Source: Asterella californica (lineage: Eukaryota; Streptophyta; Marchantiopsida; Marchantiales; Aytoniaceae). From it: a DNA stretch of 64,000 nucleotides. Of this stretch, positions 45,661-58,400 are shown piece by piece. A program made the position numbers and the translations under genes. The DNA is taken from positions 4,588,001 through 4,652,000 of the forward strand of contig JAYKYS010000007.1 of the NCBI GenBank assembly GCA_036924285.1. The letters are read 5' to 3'. Under the pieces are notes generated by a model. That model searched no databases and had not been told where the DNA came from. It saw nothing but the letters and a program-made list of their open reading frames with translations. Every line of letters starts with the position of its first letter. The stretch's first letter is position 1.

Positions 45661-48600
45661 ATGGCGTCTTACAAATTTAGAGTCAGGGAAATGATCGTGA
45701 TTGCACTGTGTGCGGCATTGTTTGCGTTGTTCGTCGTGATGCACACGCCTACCGTCATGTTTTTCCATGGACTTATGAATCAAATCACGCTGGGCGATGA
45801 GAATGGCGATGGTCTTGAGAGTGGGATCGAGAATGGGATCACGAGTGGAAATGTCCAGGAAAACGAGGGATCAGATGTACGAAAGCAGAAGTCAGCATTT
45901 GTAAGATCGCTTTCCAACTGTCATCCTTTGCCTTTTGTCAAGCTGTTCCTATTAGTCGCATATCTGACTGCTCGTAACCCGTTCGTAAAGAAGAGTTTCA
46001 GCGATCTGAGGTGGTCTGATTTATGCGAAGCCTTCTTGTAGAATTTTGAGGAATCCACACGGATGCGCAAAGAAGGCTTCTCACTATAAATTTGATGTTG
46101 GGTAGTTATGTTCAACTCGGGAAATGAGCTGGTCGGGTAGAATGATCTCTCCAACAAAGTCTGTTCTACTGAATCGGATCCTCGCTCATTCTTGATGTCA
46201 TAAGAGAAACAGATCTCGTAGGCTTAAATTCTGTCTGCAAGCCGGTTGGGCCAGAACTATTTCTTTTCACTGATTCCATGAGCTTGAAACCGGAAACGTC
46301 TTCCAGTATGTGAAAGAGGTCAAAGATTTAATGCCATGAAATAATAATTGCTGAGAAGCCAAGGCGGCCCTCTTCTGCTGTTATTCAGCTGATCCTGCCT
46401 TCGTCGTTTCACATCTTTATCGCGCGCTCTCCTTGAAACTGAGCAGGAACCTGGTGATCCAGGTACCTATCTTGTTGCCGAGGGAAAATACCTCTTATAG
46501 TGGTTTTTCCCCTTCTGCGACAAGAAGACACTGGGGTTTAGCTAGACCAGTTAGCGTACATTCTGGTTGCAAAGCAGATCCTGGTAACAGGTATACTACT
46601 CGCGACTCCTTTAGAAGGATGTGAACTCGGGTGAAGCGGAGTGCTCTCCGTTTGTCCTTTTCTGCGAAGTTTGACCGTGTGTACCATACCAGCAGTTGCT
46701 TTACACGGGATCTTAGAATTTCAAGGGAATGATCAAGTAGCCAGGCAAGAGACCTCTGAGTTGCCATCGAGCGGTAAATAGCACAAATTATGGATGGAGT
46801 CTTACTTATATGCCTGATACTCGTATGAAAATACCTCACGATCATTCTTGCTTGTAGCTGAAACTACGTATTATCGCCGATTCTCTTGTTTACACGATCA
46901 ACAGGATTTTTGTTTCTAAGTGTGCAACTTAAAGCAACCAGGATTTGGAACATTAGAAACACAAACACAGAGGACGGGAGAAGCGAGGGTTCATCTAGTA
47001 AGACAGAGCGAGTCTTTTTGCTCAGTTTGGGAGCATGCCTCGAGTTGTCTCCTGGTCTCAAGTTTGCAGTATGGTTGGTCTGATTTTACATGTTTCCATC
47101 GGCTGTGGACTAGTCTTTCCATTCTGAACATGAAGTGGACTCATCCCCGCCTCCGACAGCAGTTTTGATGGCCGCACCAGCACCAGCACCGGCCCCAGCC
47201 TCGGCTCTAAAGGTAAAGGACTGTTTGCTAGTTTTGCTAATATTTCTCAGGTAGTTCTTCATTTCAACTTTGTTGAAGATCGCACATAGGGCTCATGGTA
47301 AAACCACTGTTATAGTCAACCGGTACGACCCTTATTGGCTAGAAAGGCTAACGAGGCTTGAGAAAGGTTCAGTGATTATGATGATGTGCGTCGAATTTGT
47401 CATTGCGATTGTGACTGAACTAGTACGGCCTACGTTGCAGAAATTTGAGGAGCTGGCTGGTCTCGAAGACGTGTTGAGAAAGACATCCATGCCGAATAAA
47501 ACTTTAATTATCACGACACTTAATTCAGCCTGGGCTAAAAACAACACCATGATAGATCTTTTTCTCGCGAGTTTTCAAGAAGGAGAAAATATCGCCCATC
47601 TGGTGGATCACATACTTATAGTCGCCTTGGATCAGTCAGCTTATGACCGATGTATTGCTATCCATCACCACTGCTATCGTTTAGAGACTGAAGGCGTGGA
47701 CTTCGCTGCTGAGAAGTTTTTCATGAGTAGTGATTATCTCAAAATGATGTGGACGAGAATTGACTTTTTGAGAATCATCCTCGAACTGGGCTACAACATG
47801 CTCTTTTCTGTAAGTGACCGGTGCTTTTATTTCGTTGAGCTTAGTTGTCACGACGTATATTATTCGTAACGTAGTTAAGGTCAGTGTACTTTATTTTCCT
47901 CTATTCAGCGCTGTACTTTTTTGTCGAACAAACCGCAGCAAGTTTCAACAAACATTGCGTGACCTTTATACGGGATTGACTTCGTTTTCAAACTAATTTC
48001 GTTACGTTGAGATCAGAGAATTAGCTTATATTTCAGCTCAAAAAGAAATTTCAGGTTACATCTCTGAATGCGCTCCCAGGTCCTGAAAGTCAATTCTCGG
48101 GAACGTTGCACTGACTGGTGAATTACACATTTTTTAGTGCTGTCCGCCATTTGATGTCGCTCTAAGGAGAGAAAGAGCCATCCTCGTGACGGAAAGATAT
48201 GTACGGGGGAGAATGATTTGAGATTTTAGGAGTATTCTCGTACAGACACTAGTAGGTAGCGGATCTAGTAGGGAACAATGCCGTGACGTTGACAGCGCTA
48301 TTGGGATGCTTGCAGGATGCCGACATCATGTGGTTCCGCGATCCCTTTCCTCATCTTTCTCAGGATGCAGATTTTCAAATTGCTTGTGACCACTTTAATG
48401 GAAATCCAAAGGATTTGAAAAATCTTCCTAATGGAGGGTTTGTCTACGTTCGCTCTAACGAAATCACAGTCAATTTCTACAAATTTTGGTTCAACTCGCG
48501 CCTGAAACACCCGGGAAAGCATGATCAGGACGTGTTCAACGATATCAAGAATACGAAGGCCTTTTCGAGACTGGGGCTCAAGGTGGAGTTCCTTGATACG

Positions 48601-48810
48601 GTCTACTTTGGGGGATTTTGTGAAGTATCCCAGGATTTCGAGAAAGTTTGTACCATGCATGCAAATTGTTGTACAGGGCTCGAGAGGAAGCTTATTGACT
48701 TAAGACTGACGCTGGCTGACTGGAGGCGGTTCAAATCCATGACACGGGAAGAGAAGAAGAATCAGAGAATCTTTTGGCAGGCGCCCAAAGAATGCTTACA
48801 CTCGTGGTAA
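45661..48810 (+). CDS. GT77-family-like nucleotide-sugar glycosyltransferase, four exons
   Basis: Join 45661-45900, 47114-47212, 47441-47809, 48316-48810; about 400 residues, all junctions phase 0. Donors are GTAAGA, GTAAAG and GTAAGT; the last two acceptors end TTGCAG. Exon 1 has a short basic start and one membrane segment (MIVIALCAALFALFVVM), a type II Golgi anchor. Exon 2 supplies a Ser/Pro and Ala-Pro-rich stem. Exons 3-4 form the catalytic domain: LIITTLNSAWA, DHILIVALDQ, TEGVDFAAEKFFMSSDYLKM, DADIMWFRDPFP with a DxD-type metal/nucleotide-sugar motif, FQIACDHF, PNGGFVYVRSN, HDQDVFNDI, FGGFCEVS and TMHANCC. These match the plant nucleotide-diphospho-sugar transferase family related to RRA and XEG113 arabinosyltransferases. 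The likely role is cell-wall or glycoprotein glycosylation in the Golgi; the acceptor cannot be told. Exon 2's acceptor is the least certain border. The start is the ATG at 45661. Confidence 0.9.
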
Positions 48811-51800
48811 TTGTACAAGCTCTCCTCTTGGAAAGAGGTCAGACCTAACTTTTGATAGGTTTGTGTCTCACGGAAGGATCGCGACCAAGGGAGACTTTGG
48901 TGTTCTAAGATTCCACAATTCTTTCCCACAATCATATGTATGTGGTGCGTATTAGTCTTTAGATGTCCTCTTTGTTTCACTGCCATGGCTTGTGACTGAT
49001 ATTCTGATGGAGAATGTATGTTCTCCAGAGAGTGAATAACCTTTTCCGCATAGGAACTCGCTTACAAATGAAGGAGCATGTTTTGTACATACTATTCCAC
49101 ACGATAGCACCATATGTGGCTTTAAGGCTGAGTACTGTTACCCGGTGAAACGCCTCTCGAGGTGGCTGTAGCGTAAGCAGACAACCCAAGCAGATGGGAA
49201 CTAGGTGGTATTCATGATCCATAGTTATATCTATCAAGATGTCAGCTACTTGTTTCATGCAGGACGGTGAGCATATAAATGGATCTAAATTTGTATGCTG
49301 TCTCAGTTGCCAAAAATGTGCTTTTCATCTTTCTATTTGCGGTGAACTTCGTGGAATGTGGTTTCTTCAGGTTGCAGCAATTTGGGCATGGCTTATGACT
49401 TTTTCCATCTTTTCTGTCCTCTTGCGTACTGCTTGTCTTGCAGCAAATTAAAGGCGTTGCGAATGAAAATTCTTTACACGCTTCTGGTATTTGTGTGCTT
49501 TTTCTGCTTCTTGGGATCGTACTGGTGCATTTTCGGTCGCCCACGTTGGATACCACAGAGAGTATTTACACGGAGTTGAGCAGATTATACTGCCTCAAGC
49601 AGCTGTTGCGAGCCTGATCTTTGAAATGATCATTTAACAGTCGCTCGAGGAGCGGTCTTCCGAAGGATTTCTGGCTCTGTCCTCTTTACCTATTGATCAC
49701 AGTGCCCGTGAAACAACATTCTCTCTTGAAAAGTCACCCATGAGATGATGAGACGGCTTGTAACAAGTTACTTAGCGTCGGATCTGAAGCACTGGATGAG
49801 GATTATGTACATTCACTGCCGTCCCGTATCTGGAAATGGCACTACAAGAACAAGTGAATCCGGAAGTGCTACTGGACTGTCGGAGTTCAGTCACGACCTG
49901 TGATTGTCTGACGGAGTTTGTATCACCGAGTACCTGCGTGCGGGAGGAAACAAGTTATTGCCTGTTTCGGATGGGACAAGTATTGGCAGTATCTTTCCAA
50001 TTGATCCAGCGGGATCGTCTTCCGTTGATTGAATGTGCCCATAAACGTGTGTGAACCTGACAGGAAAACCCGTTGCGCTGTTTCATTGAGTGAGCCATTT
50101 AGCTTCCCTGCCCATCTTTGTTCTTAGAGTATCTAGGGAGTCCAGGCCCATAGACAACTTCAGGTCGCTCTGTTTCTTTTCTCTCCACCATGTGCAGCGA
50201 GATATTATCGTTATTTTTCACCTACCATCTGCCCGTTCGCTTCTCCATTTCTCGTACAATATGCAATGGGTTCGTAATCAGCTTATGGGAATCAGTAAAG
50301 ACATTTCATGTCGCCTGTCTTCGTACATGTGTTTCGTTTGGTGGACTGATTTCAGGGAGGCCAAAGAGTCGTCTGAAACTCTGCTCAATGGGTCTTGTAT
50401 TTGTCACCTGAACGTTTATTCCATCTCCCGTCTGCTCATACCCTGAAGTTCTTTCTCACATCGCTCGTGGGTACCTTGTACTTGTTACCTGTCTCCGTTC
50501 TCTGTTAGTGAGAAGAGAGCTTTCCAACTGGGTGATTCAGTTTCTGTTGGTAGTTTCGGGTTATCCCCAAGAGGAAGCGCAAAGACTATACTTCTCATGG
50601 ATCAGAAGGTTCGTTGTTGTCCTTGTTACCTGTCTCCGTTCTCTGTTAGTGAGAAGAGTAGCTTTCCAACTGGGTGATTCAGTTTCCATTGGTGGTTTCG
50701 GGTTATCCCCAAGAGGAAGCGGAAAGACTATACTTTTCATGGATCAGAAGAGTCGTCGTTGTCCGATCGACAATGCTGTCAATATGGGCAAGCAGGTGAA
50801 GCTGTTGGTACCTGGGAATAGGCATGGACAAGGTTAAAGGAGGAGGTATCTAGGGTCAAACCCTCACTTCAAAGTCCCTCATGGTATGAAGGGATGGGAA
50901 ACTGCCAGTGAACAGCATGAGCTACATATCCTTACTGCATGGAGATTCAGTAACGAAGGGGCATGGACATCTGGACAACAAGAAATGGTGAAGCAGTATA
51001 ATCGCAGACATGACTGGAGATGCTGAGCTCGTCAGGGGCTATATGTTGTCAGCTGTTTCATGTTTTACGCAAGCATGTAACCATGTAAGTTGTACTAGCC
51101 ATGTTGTAACCAAAATAGACATTGTTTGCCGAAAATTCTGAAGAGAGATGCATGTCCATATCCAGTGGCCAATTGCTGTTTATAGATTATCTTCTCAGGT
51201 TACACACTCTATATACACTGTGTACTGCACTCACTCCTTGAATTACTGATGCTTACTGTTCGCCTGATGTTGTTTTAGTCGCAAGTCTTATTCGTTTTAT
51301 GATGCTTACAGAAAAGACAGTGCCATCGCGCAACTAAAGTGCTGCCCGGTAATCGTGTGTCTTTCAGACAGGTTTCTCGTGCAAACTATCACGGTGATCT
51401 GTTTCCATGTACATCAAGCTTTACACCGCGCAATGCTTTAGGTAGATCCTCACTACTGTCTCATGAGTCTCAGGACAGGTCTCTTCTCGTAAGAGACGAG
51501 GGGAAGGAGATTGAACTCTACCACTAAACCCTTGGAGAGCGGAAGGCCCTTGTTTTGTCAGTCTTCACAGTACGTGGAAATTGGTCTGACATGGTTGTTA
51601 ACCGAAAGGGAGTGGTATTTCTAAATCATCTGCATGCTGGGTGTAAGGGTTTCTAATTACTTGGTACAAGCAGCAGACTATCAATCTATCAGACGACTTC
51701 ATCCGCCCACACAAATGTTTGGATGTTTAAGCGCAGTGTAAACACGGGTACAGCCACGTCTACTGTGTGTCTGTCGCAGATTAAATTTGGGAATCAAACC

Positions 51801-52513
51801 TGACCCACTAAGTCTGCACCGTGTTGTAGAAGATTACTCTGTCAAAGTGCTTGTATATAGTTGCTGGAGGGAAGTTTCTGGAGCCTCATTTGGAGGGAGA
51901 TCAGTGCGAGATTGAAGGGATTGTGTAGAAAGACGATGTACCTTCCCTGCATTTGTCCAGTTGCCAGTTGAGTCGAGCTCAGGCCAAATCTGTTGCTGTT
52001 AGAGTCGAGAAAGGCCAGTAATCAACTTCTTGAGTCGTCTCAACTTCGTATTTGCGGTGTACACCTGTAACCATGCTCAGGAATATCGTGCTTAGAACCT
52101 TTGTCTTCACGCTCTCCAAGGCCACTCGAACCTTCTCCCATAGTGAAACTTACAGGGTTCAGATGAGAACACGTAAGTGCAAACTTTCAGGCATTGTCAG
52201 GGTTTGCAGAATGAGTGTATTAACTGGATCCTATTTTCGTCAACGATACTCAGGAGATGCCGTTTACAGGCATAGAGTAGTTACGTCAAATGACTGTAAC
52301 GTTTATAGGCATAGAGTAATTACGTCAAGTGACTGTAAAATATACTTATCATCTCCAGAGGTGGTACGTACGTAAGATCCTGTAACACAAAACGCGACCC
52401 AATGAATAGCAAACGGATGGGAAGACCCCATCAAAGCCTCACAAGGGAAGGAAGGACCCAAAGGGTCAAGCAACAACCACCCCCAAGGGAAGAACACCGG
52501 AAGAACACCGGGG
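48811..52513. other. Downstream flank of the glycosyltransferase gene
   Basis: The 3' UTR should lie at the start. No further coding domain was recognised; plus-strand frames of 60-118 codons here have no known signature. A 141-bp tandem duplication lies at 50481-50762. The last 140 bases before 52514 read like the 3' UTR of the neighbouring minus-strand retroposon. Confidence 0.5.
50481..50762 (+). repeat. Tandem duplication of 141 bp
   Basis: Units 50481-50621 and 50622-50762 share cttgttacctgtctccgttc and the whole following sequence, with about seven differences. Both keep a frame reading RKLSNWVIQ-like or VAFQLGDSVSIG-like peptides, but these are not recognisable proteins. The duplication is fairly recent. 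Confidence 0.9.
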
Positions 52514-55108
52514 CTAAGCACCGTTATCAGTAGTTCTAAAATCGCCTGTCGCACCTATAATGTCGGAGATCAGAAAGTCAGTATAGGTATAAACAATTGG
52601 CGCACTTGAAGAGACATCACCTATTGCGATTGCCCTCTTATGAACGGTTCTTGCTAAAGCTCTTTGTAGAGCAATGGAAACTCGTTGCTTAAAAAATGTA
52701 GTGCAGAAAGAAAGAGAAAGTGGTACCCTTTGACACTTCTCATGATAGGTTCTAGCACAGTCTCTCAGAAAGACTTCGAACTCCAAGTCTGTCGATCGAT
52801 ATATCTCCAAAGCTAAGGGGATGAAGCGATGTCTCACTTGCATACCTCTATACTTGATCACCTTCGTTGCTGCCGTCACGCCTGCAGCCTATCCTGAGGG
52901 ATGGGTGATCACATGTACCGTCATTGAGTCTTGTGTCGGATCCGTGACAACCACATCAACCACTGAGACCAGATCCTCTCTCATCATGTACAAGTCAGCT
53001 CTCACTTATCCTCCTGTCTGAAGGGCATACCAACGCTATCTCCACGGTCATGTGATCGCTCTCTCGTGCTAAGACAAACACGACATCTCTGATGGTATTG
53101 TGGGTAGCTACTCGCTCTCTACCATGAGGACATCGAGCAAGATGGCGACTTGATGTGTCGAGCGAGACATCGCACTCGCAAGTGGATAGTGTCGAAGCAA
53201 CAGGCTGGACCAAGCCTAGACGGAATCTCATCGCTGTAGAGAAGATAGTCGATGCGAGTCGGAACGCTATAATGCAAGGTCGAGCTATGAGTCAAGAGCG
53301 GAGTCGAGCTCTAGTATCCCGTGAGATGGAAGGATCCACTAAGAGAGCATGGAGAATTGGTTGGAAGTGGTGCCCTGTCAGAGAAGACTATAGTCCGCGA
53401 GATCCATTGGTAGCTAAGGTATCGAATCGAGGGTGTGTCTCACGTGCCTCAAGAGTCAGGTCATCTCTTGCCTCACGAAGACACATGTGTAGTGATAAGA
53501 ACCATCCTCCACCTCTATCACGTAGCTCTCGGAGACTGTCGGAGCAGTCTCTTTCATGGATAATAAGCCCACCCCGTCACATGATATTGGCAAAGATGTC
53601 TGCCTACGTGCGAGAGGTCTTGCCACACAGTCAAAAGTCCCCGGTCTTATGATGTCGTCAAACACCCTCATGATCTTCCTATCAAACTCTCTAAGACGCG
53701 AGATGAAGATAAGAGATGGAGGTACTGTGCGGAGTGAGTAACTAGGACGCCGTGCAATGGAAGAGTAAAGAATATCAAAGGCAACCTGAGGATCCTCCAA
53801 CATAAGGAGATCCTCAATATGCAAAAAGTCTTCCGTCAGGACAACATCTAAGAATTGAGAGACAAAGTCCTCTGTATCCACATGTACTCCGAGGATGCGT
53901 AAACCATCTTTAGGGATAACAAATCCCTCCGAGAGCTGTAGATCCAATGATATACCTATGAGAGATCAAGCCTTGCACTTTGACACCTTCATCCTCAACC
54001 CTACCAAGATCAATTGAGAGACAAGGTGGTCAAAGGCAACACCGACTTGGTCCGTCGGACCTATGATGTGCATATCATCAGCTAGAGATGAAAAAACACA
54101 ACCTGGAGCAGTCAAGGCGGTGATCAGGAGAGCTCTGTAGTGAGCTAAGACAAAGAGGGATCCACCCAAAAGATCTCCTTGACGAGTACTTGCAGTGGAG
54201 TTGATGACTGTAACCCCCTCTATCGTAAGACCGTGCTGATAGTAAAAAGAAGAATGAGAACCATAGAACGATCGCACAAAAAGGACCAGACCCGTCAGAG
54301 ATCCCTCGTCATCCACGAGCTCTCTAAATATAGAAACGCGAGAAATGCTATTAAAAGCATTTTCCACGTCCACTTGTAAGACAACCCAATCGAGATGGAT
54401 GTCCAAGGGAGCCCTAATGCCGAAAGACACAGACTCACAACCTCCCGGCGTCGCAACTCCAAACTGATGTGGGCAAAGGTGGTCCAAAAAAGTATCTCGA
54501 AGCTGAAAGACAATGATACGATTGATAAGTCGTAAGAGAATCTCACCGATGGCTACCGGTCGAATCTCTCCATCATCTTTCATCATGGCCAAAAGTCTAG
54601 CTGCCCCTAGTACCTGAGCTATAGACTGAGGAATATGTCCTTGAGCTACTGCTGCTGCTACCTGAAAAAGCTCCGTGAAACCACTAGAGGGGTTGTCTGT
54701 TTGAAAACAATCCCGTAGGTGCTCGTAGACCATCCCATACAGACCTCCAGAGGATAGACCTGGAGCTGTACACAAGACCTGGACAAACAAGGATCTATCG
54801 AGACATAATGGCTCCTCAGGTTGATAGTCCTGAACCTCAAGTGATGAGGGATTACTCAGTGAGAAATGAAGAAAACGCAACGCATCGATTGTCTCCTCAG
54901 TAGGACATGCCAATGACAAAGGATGCAGTGCTCTAGCAGCTCTACTGTACTCTCCAACTTGACCTAACATCATACAGCGTCGTATGCGAACGGAAGATGA
55001 GACATCACGTGTAGAGGCAGACTCACTCCTATCTCGTACCGCACAGACTGATTCCTCCTGTAAGGCCGTCCAATCACCTGCACGGAATCTCCGAAGACGG
55101 ACCGCCAC
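52514..55108 (-). pseudogene. Degraded non-LTR-type reverse transcriptase retroposon
   Basis: Pieces in the sense direction: 55108-53966 holds an N-terminal RLRRFRAGDWTALQ segment, then RT motifs RPVAIGEILLRLINR, QFGVATPGGCES, LQVDVENAFNSISR, STRQGDLLGG and the catalytic LADDMHI. A TGA at 53966-53968 follows KCKA. The frame then continues through 53947-53456. After lesions, 53231-52995 carries a CECDVSLD...H...CPHG and THNTIRDVVF region in another frame, and 52879-52514 a conserved C-terminal ALEIYRSTDLEFEVFLRDC segment. RT type and order fit a LINE-like group seen in non-seed plants. Several stops and at least one frameshift make it non-functional. The 5' end is truncated or merges with the copia LTR near 55.15-55.25 kb. 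Confidence 0.8.
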
Positions 55109-55239
55109 CTCTCGATGTCCTCATCTGCCACCTCGAGTATAACGGAGGCACCAACGAGGAAGTAAGAGGAACAGTAACCACGCCGCCTCGTCCTTGGTAT
55201 TCCGTGTAGAAAGATCGAGGACACTCCAAGAAGAGAGAG

Positions 55240-55413
55240 AGCGAGTAGACAAGGAAGTAAAATAGGAATGAGATGACTCTCTTTGTATATATAGTGGAGG
55301 TGAGTACAAGGGAAACCCTAATGATGGGTTAGCCCTCTAACTAACTCTAACAACCCTAACCACTCCGGCTAATGATAGCCGTCGATCTACTAGAGCTTAG
55401 GACTATATCAACA
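55240..55413 (-). repeat. Copia 3' LTR (partial)
   Basis: In the sense direction starts TGTTGATATAGTCC right after the polypurine tract and includes a TATA-like actatatatac. The outer end could not be fixed because sequence of the RT retroposon begins close by. No matching second LTR was found to the right of the copia gag. Confidence 0.65.
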
Positions 55414-58400
55414 CTCCCCTTCAAGCTCGTCTCTACATCCTGTACTCCTAGACAATGTCTGAAAGCATCAAACTTATTTCTAGGCAATGCCTTAGTGAAG
55501 ATATTGGCAACCTGATCTCCTGTGCTCACATAACTGAGCTCAATCTCTCCTGCAAGGACCTTCTCTCTAATAAAGTGATAGTGCACCTCAATGTGCTTCG
55601 TCCTAGCATGGAAAACAAGATTAATAGCTAACTTCATGTTGCTAATGTTGTCTGTATATACAACAACAGGATCTGTACACTCCACACCAATTTCAGATAG
55701 CAGGCATCGAAGCCAAATCGATTCGCATGTTGCGTTCGTTGCTCCTCGGTACTCTGCTTCCGTGGACGACAAAGCAACTGTGGGTTGCTTCTTAGAAGCT
55801 CAACTTATAGCAGCGCTTCCAAGTCCAAAAGCGTAACCTGACGTGGATCTCCTGTCGGCACTTCCTGCCCAATCAGCATCTGTGTAGCCATGTAACAACA
55901 ATGGTCCACCGTATCGATAGTGAAGTCCGTACTGCATCGAGAACTTCACGTAGTGGATGATCCGCTTGATAGCCTCAAAATGTGGTCTCCGTGGTGACGG
56001 CATGAATTGACTAATCAGACCGACAGCGTAACTCAAGTCTGGTCTGGTGATGGTCAAGTAGATAAGACTCCCAACCATCTGTCTGTACATGCGTGGATCA
56101 TCCAGCAACTCACCATCCTCTGCTCCTAACTTTACCCCTTGCTCTAATGGTGTAGCAATGGGTTTGCAATCAAGCATACCAAATCTCTCAAGCATACTGA
56201 GAGCATACTGTTGCTGTACAAGTCAAACATCCTTCCCATCTCTAATAAACTCCACAGCAAGGAAGTACTTGAGTTCTCCTAAGTCCATCATCTCGAACTC
56301 GGATTTCAAGTGATCCTTGATCTGGGAAATAAGCTCCTCAAAGTTACCGGTAATGATCAAGTCATCAACATAGATGGTGATCACAACAATCCGGTCTTGT
56401 ATTCGCAACGAATACAAGGTAGAGTCTGAACTACACAGGTGGAAACCAAGAGACTGCAAGTAAGAATTGATCTTTGCATACCATGCTCTTGGTGCCTGTT
56501 TCAGACCATAGAGAGCCTTCCGTAACTTACATACACGGGAAGGAAACTTAGGATCCTCATAACTAGGAGGTTGCTGCATGTAGATCTCCTCCTCAAGATC
56601 GTCGTTGAGGAAGGCGTTCTTGAATTCCATCTGGTGCATCTTCCAACCTTTCTGAGTTGCAACTGCAACTGCTGTTCGAATAGTCACCATCTTCGCAACA
56701 GGAGCAAAGGTCTTCTCAAAATCCACTCCATGTTGCTGTGCGTAACCCTTAGCTACCAATCTGGCCTTATACCGACACACGGTACCATCCGAGTTGCGCT
56801 TGACCTTGAAGATCCACCTGCAACCAATCGCTTTCTTATCCTGAGGTAAGTCTACCAACTCCCAAGTCTGTTGGTGATGAAGCGCAGCAAGTTCAGCTTC
56901 CATAGCACTTACCCATTGGACCTTGTGCATCGCCTCCTCAAGCGTACTCGGTTCCTGTTCCTGAAGAACATTGGCCATATATGCATGGTGTGAAGCAAGA
57001 AAACCTTCATGCATATACCTACTCACTGGATGTTTTGCCCGCTCAGATCTGCGAGAGGTAATCGGTGCACTAGTCACCTCCCCTTGCAACTGATCTGACG
57101 TAGACGCCAAGGTCTGGGACAAAATATCTAGTGGATGTGGAAGATCCACATATCTGGATGAGTCAAACATACGCTGCAATAGCAGACGCTCATCCTGTGT
57201 AGAAATTACACTAGTTCCACTAGGCTGTGTTACGTGGACTCCAGCGTTAACAACAGCTCTATGTGCAACAAATTCTGATCTGAAATCAGTGACTTCTCCA
57301 AATCTCCACTCAACGTACTACTCTGAGGTACTACAGTGGACTGACTCCTTGGTTCTACAGTAGGTATAGGGATGACTACGACAGGTGCAGGTGCAAACCA
57401 AGACTGTAGCTCATCAAACACGACATCTCTATTGATATAGAACTGCTTGGACGAAGGATTGTAGCACCTATATCCTTTCGTATCAGAGGCATAACCAAGG
57501 AAGATACATCTATCTGCTTTCGGATCTAGTTTCTTACGTCTTTCATCAGGTATGTGCACATAACAGATACATCCGAAAACTTTAAGGAAAGAGTAATCAG
57601 GCTTACTGCCTGTGAAGACCTCCATCGGTGTCTTGCTGTGGACTGCCGCTGTAGGCGTTCGGTTCATCAGGTACACCGCACATGAAACAGCTTCTACCCA
57701 GTAAGGTCTAGGCATGGTCTTCTCATTCAACATCGCACGAGCAGCTTCTGCTATGTGTCGATTCTTGCGCTCCGCAACCCCGTTCTGCTGCGGACTGTAA
57801 CTGCAGGTCTTCTGGCGTCGAATACCATGCTCACGCAGATATGCATCGAACTCTCCAGAAAGAAACTCGCCTCCTCCATCAGATCTCAGACAGAGGATAG
57901 ATGCTCCAGACTGTTTCTCCACCAACTTGCAGAAAGTCTGAAATGCTGACAGTACTTCGGCAGATGACTTGTTTCTCAACAAATAGATCCAAGTATAACG
58001 CGAATGATCATCAATGAACGACACGAAGTACTGGAAACCGGTCATACTTGGCTGAGAAGCAGTCCATACATCAGTGTGAACAAGCTCCAGAAGCTTGTTC
58101 GCTCTACTACCTGATCCCTTAAAGGGCTGTCTAGCTTGCTTGCCGAATTGACATGCTGCACAGACTTCAGTGGGCTCATTGGATTTGAATTTGGGCAGAC
58201 CTGTAACCAGGTCAAAACTCGGAAGACTTTTCAGCCTCTGAAAGTTCATGTGCCCAATTCGCTTGTGCCAGATGTCAATGTCGGACACTACTGGACCACT
58301 CTGTCCATACATGGCAGCCTGTAACTTAGGTGCAGATGCATCTAGTTTAAACAGCCTACCACTCTTGATACCTCGAGCTATGACAGTGTCATTCGAATCT

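Noticed and set aside
51470..51535. tRNA-like GTTTAGTGGTAGAG on the minus strand
   Set aside because: An A-box-like start is present but there is no B-box and no cloverleaf, so it was not called as a tRNA or SINE.
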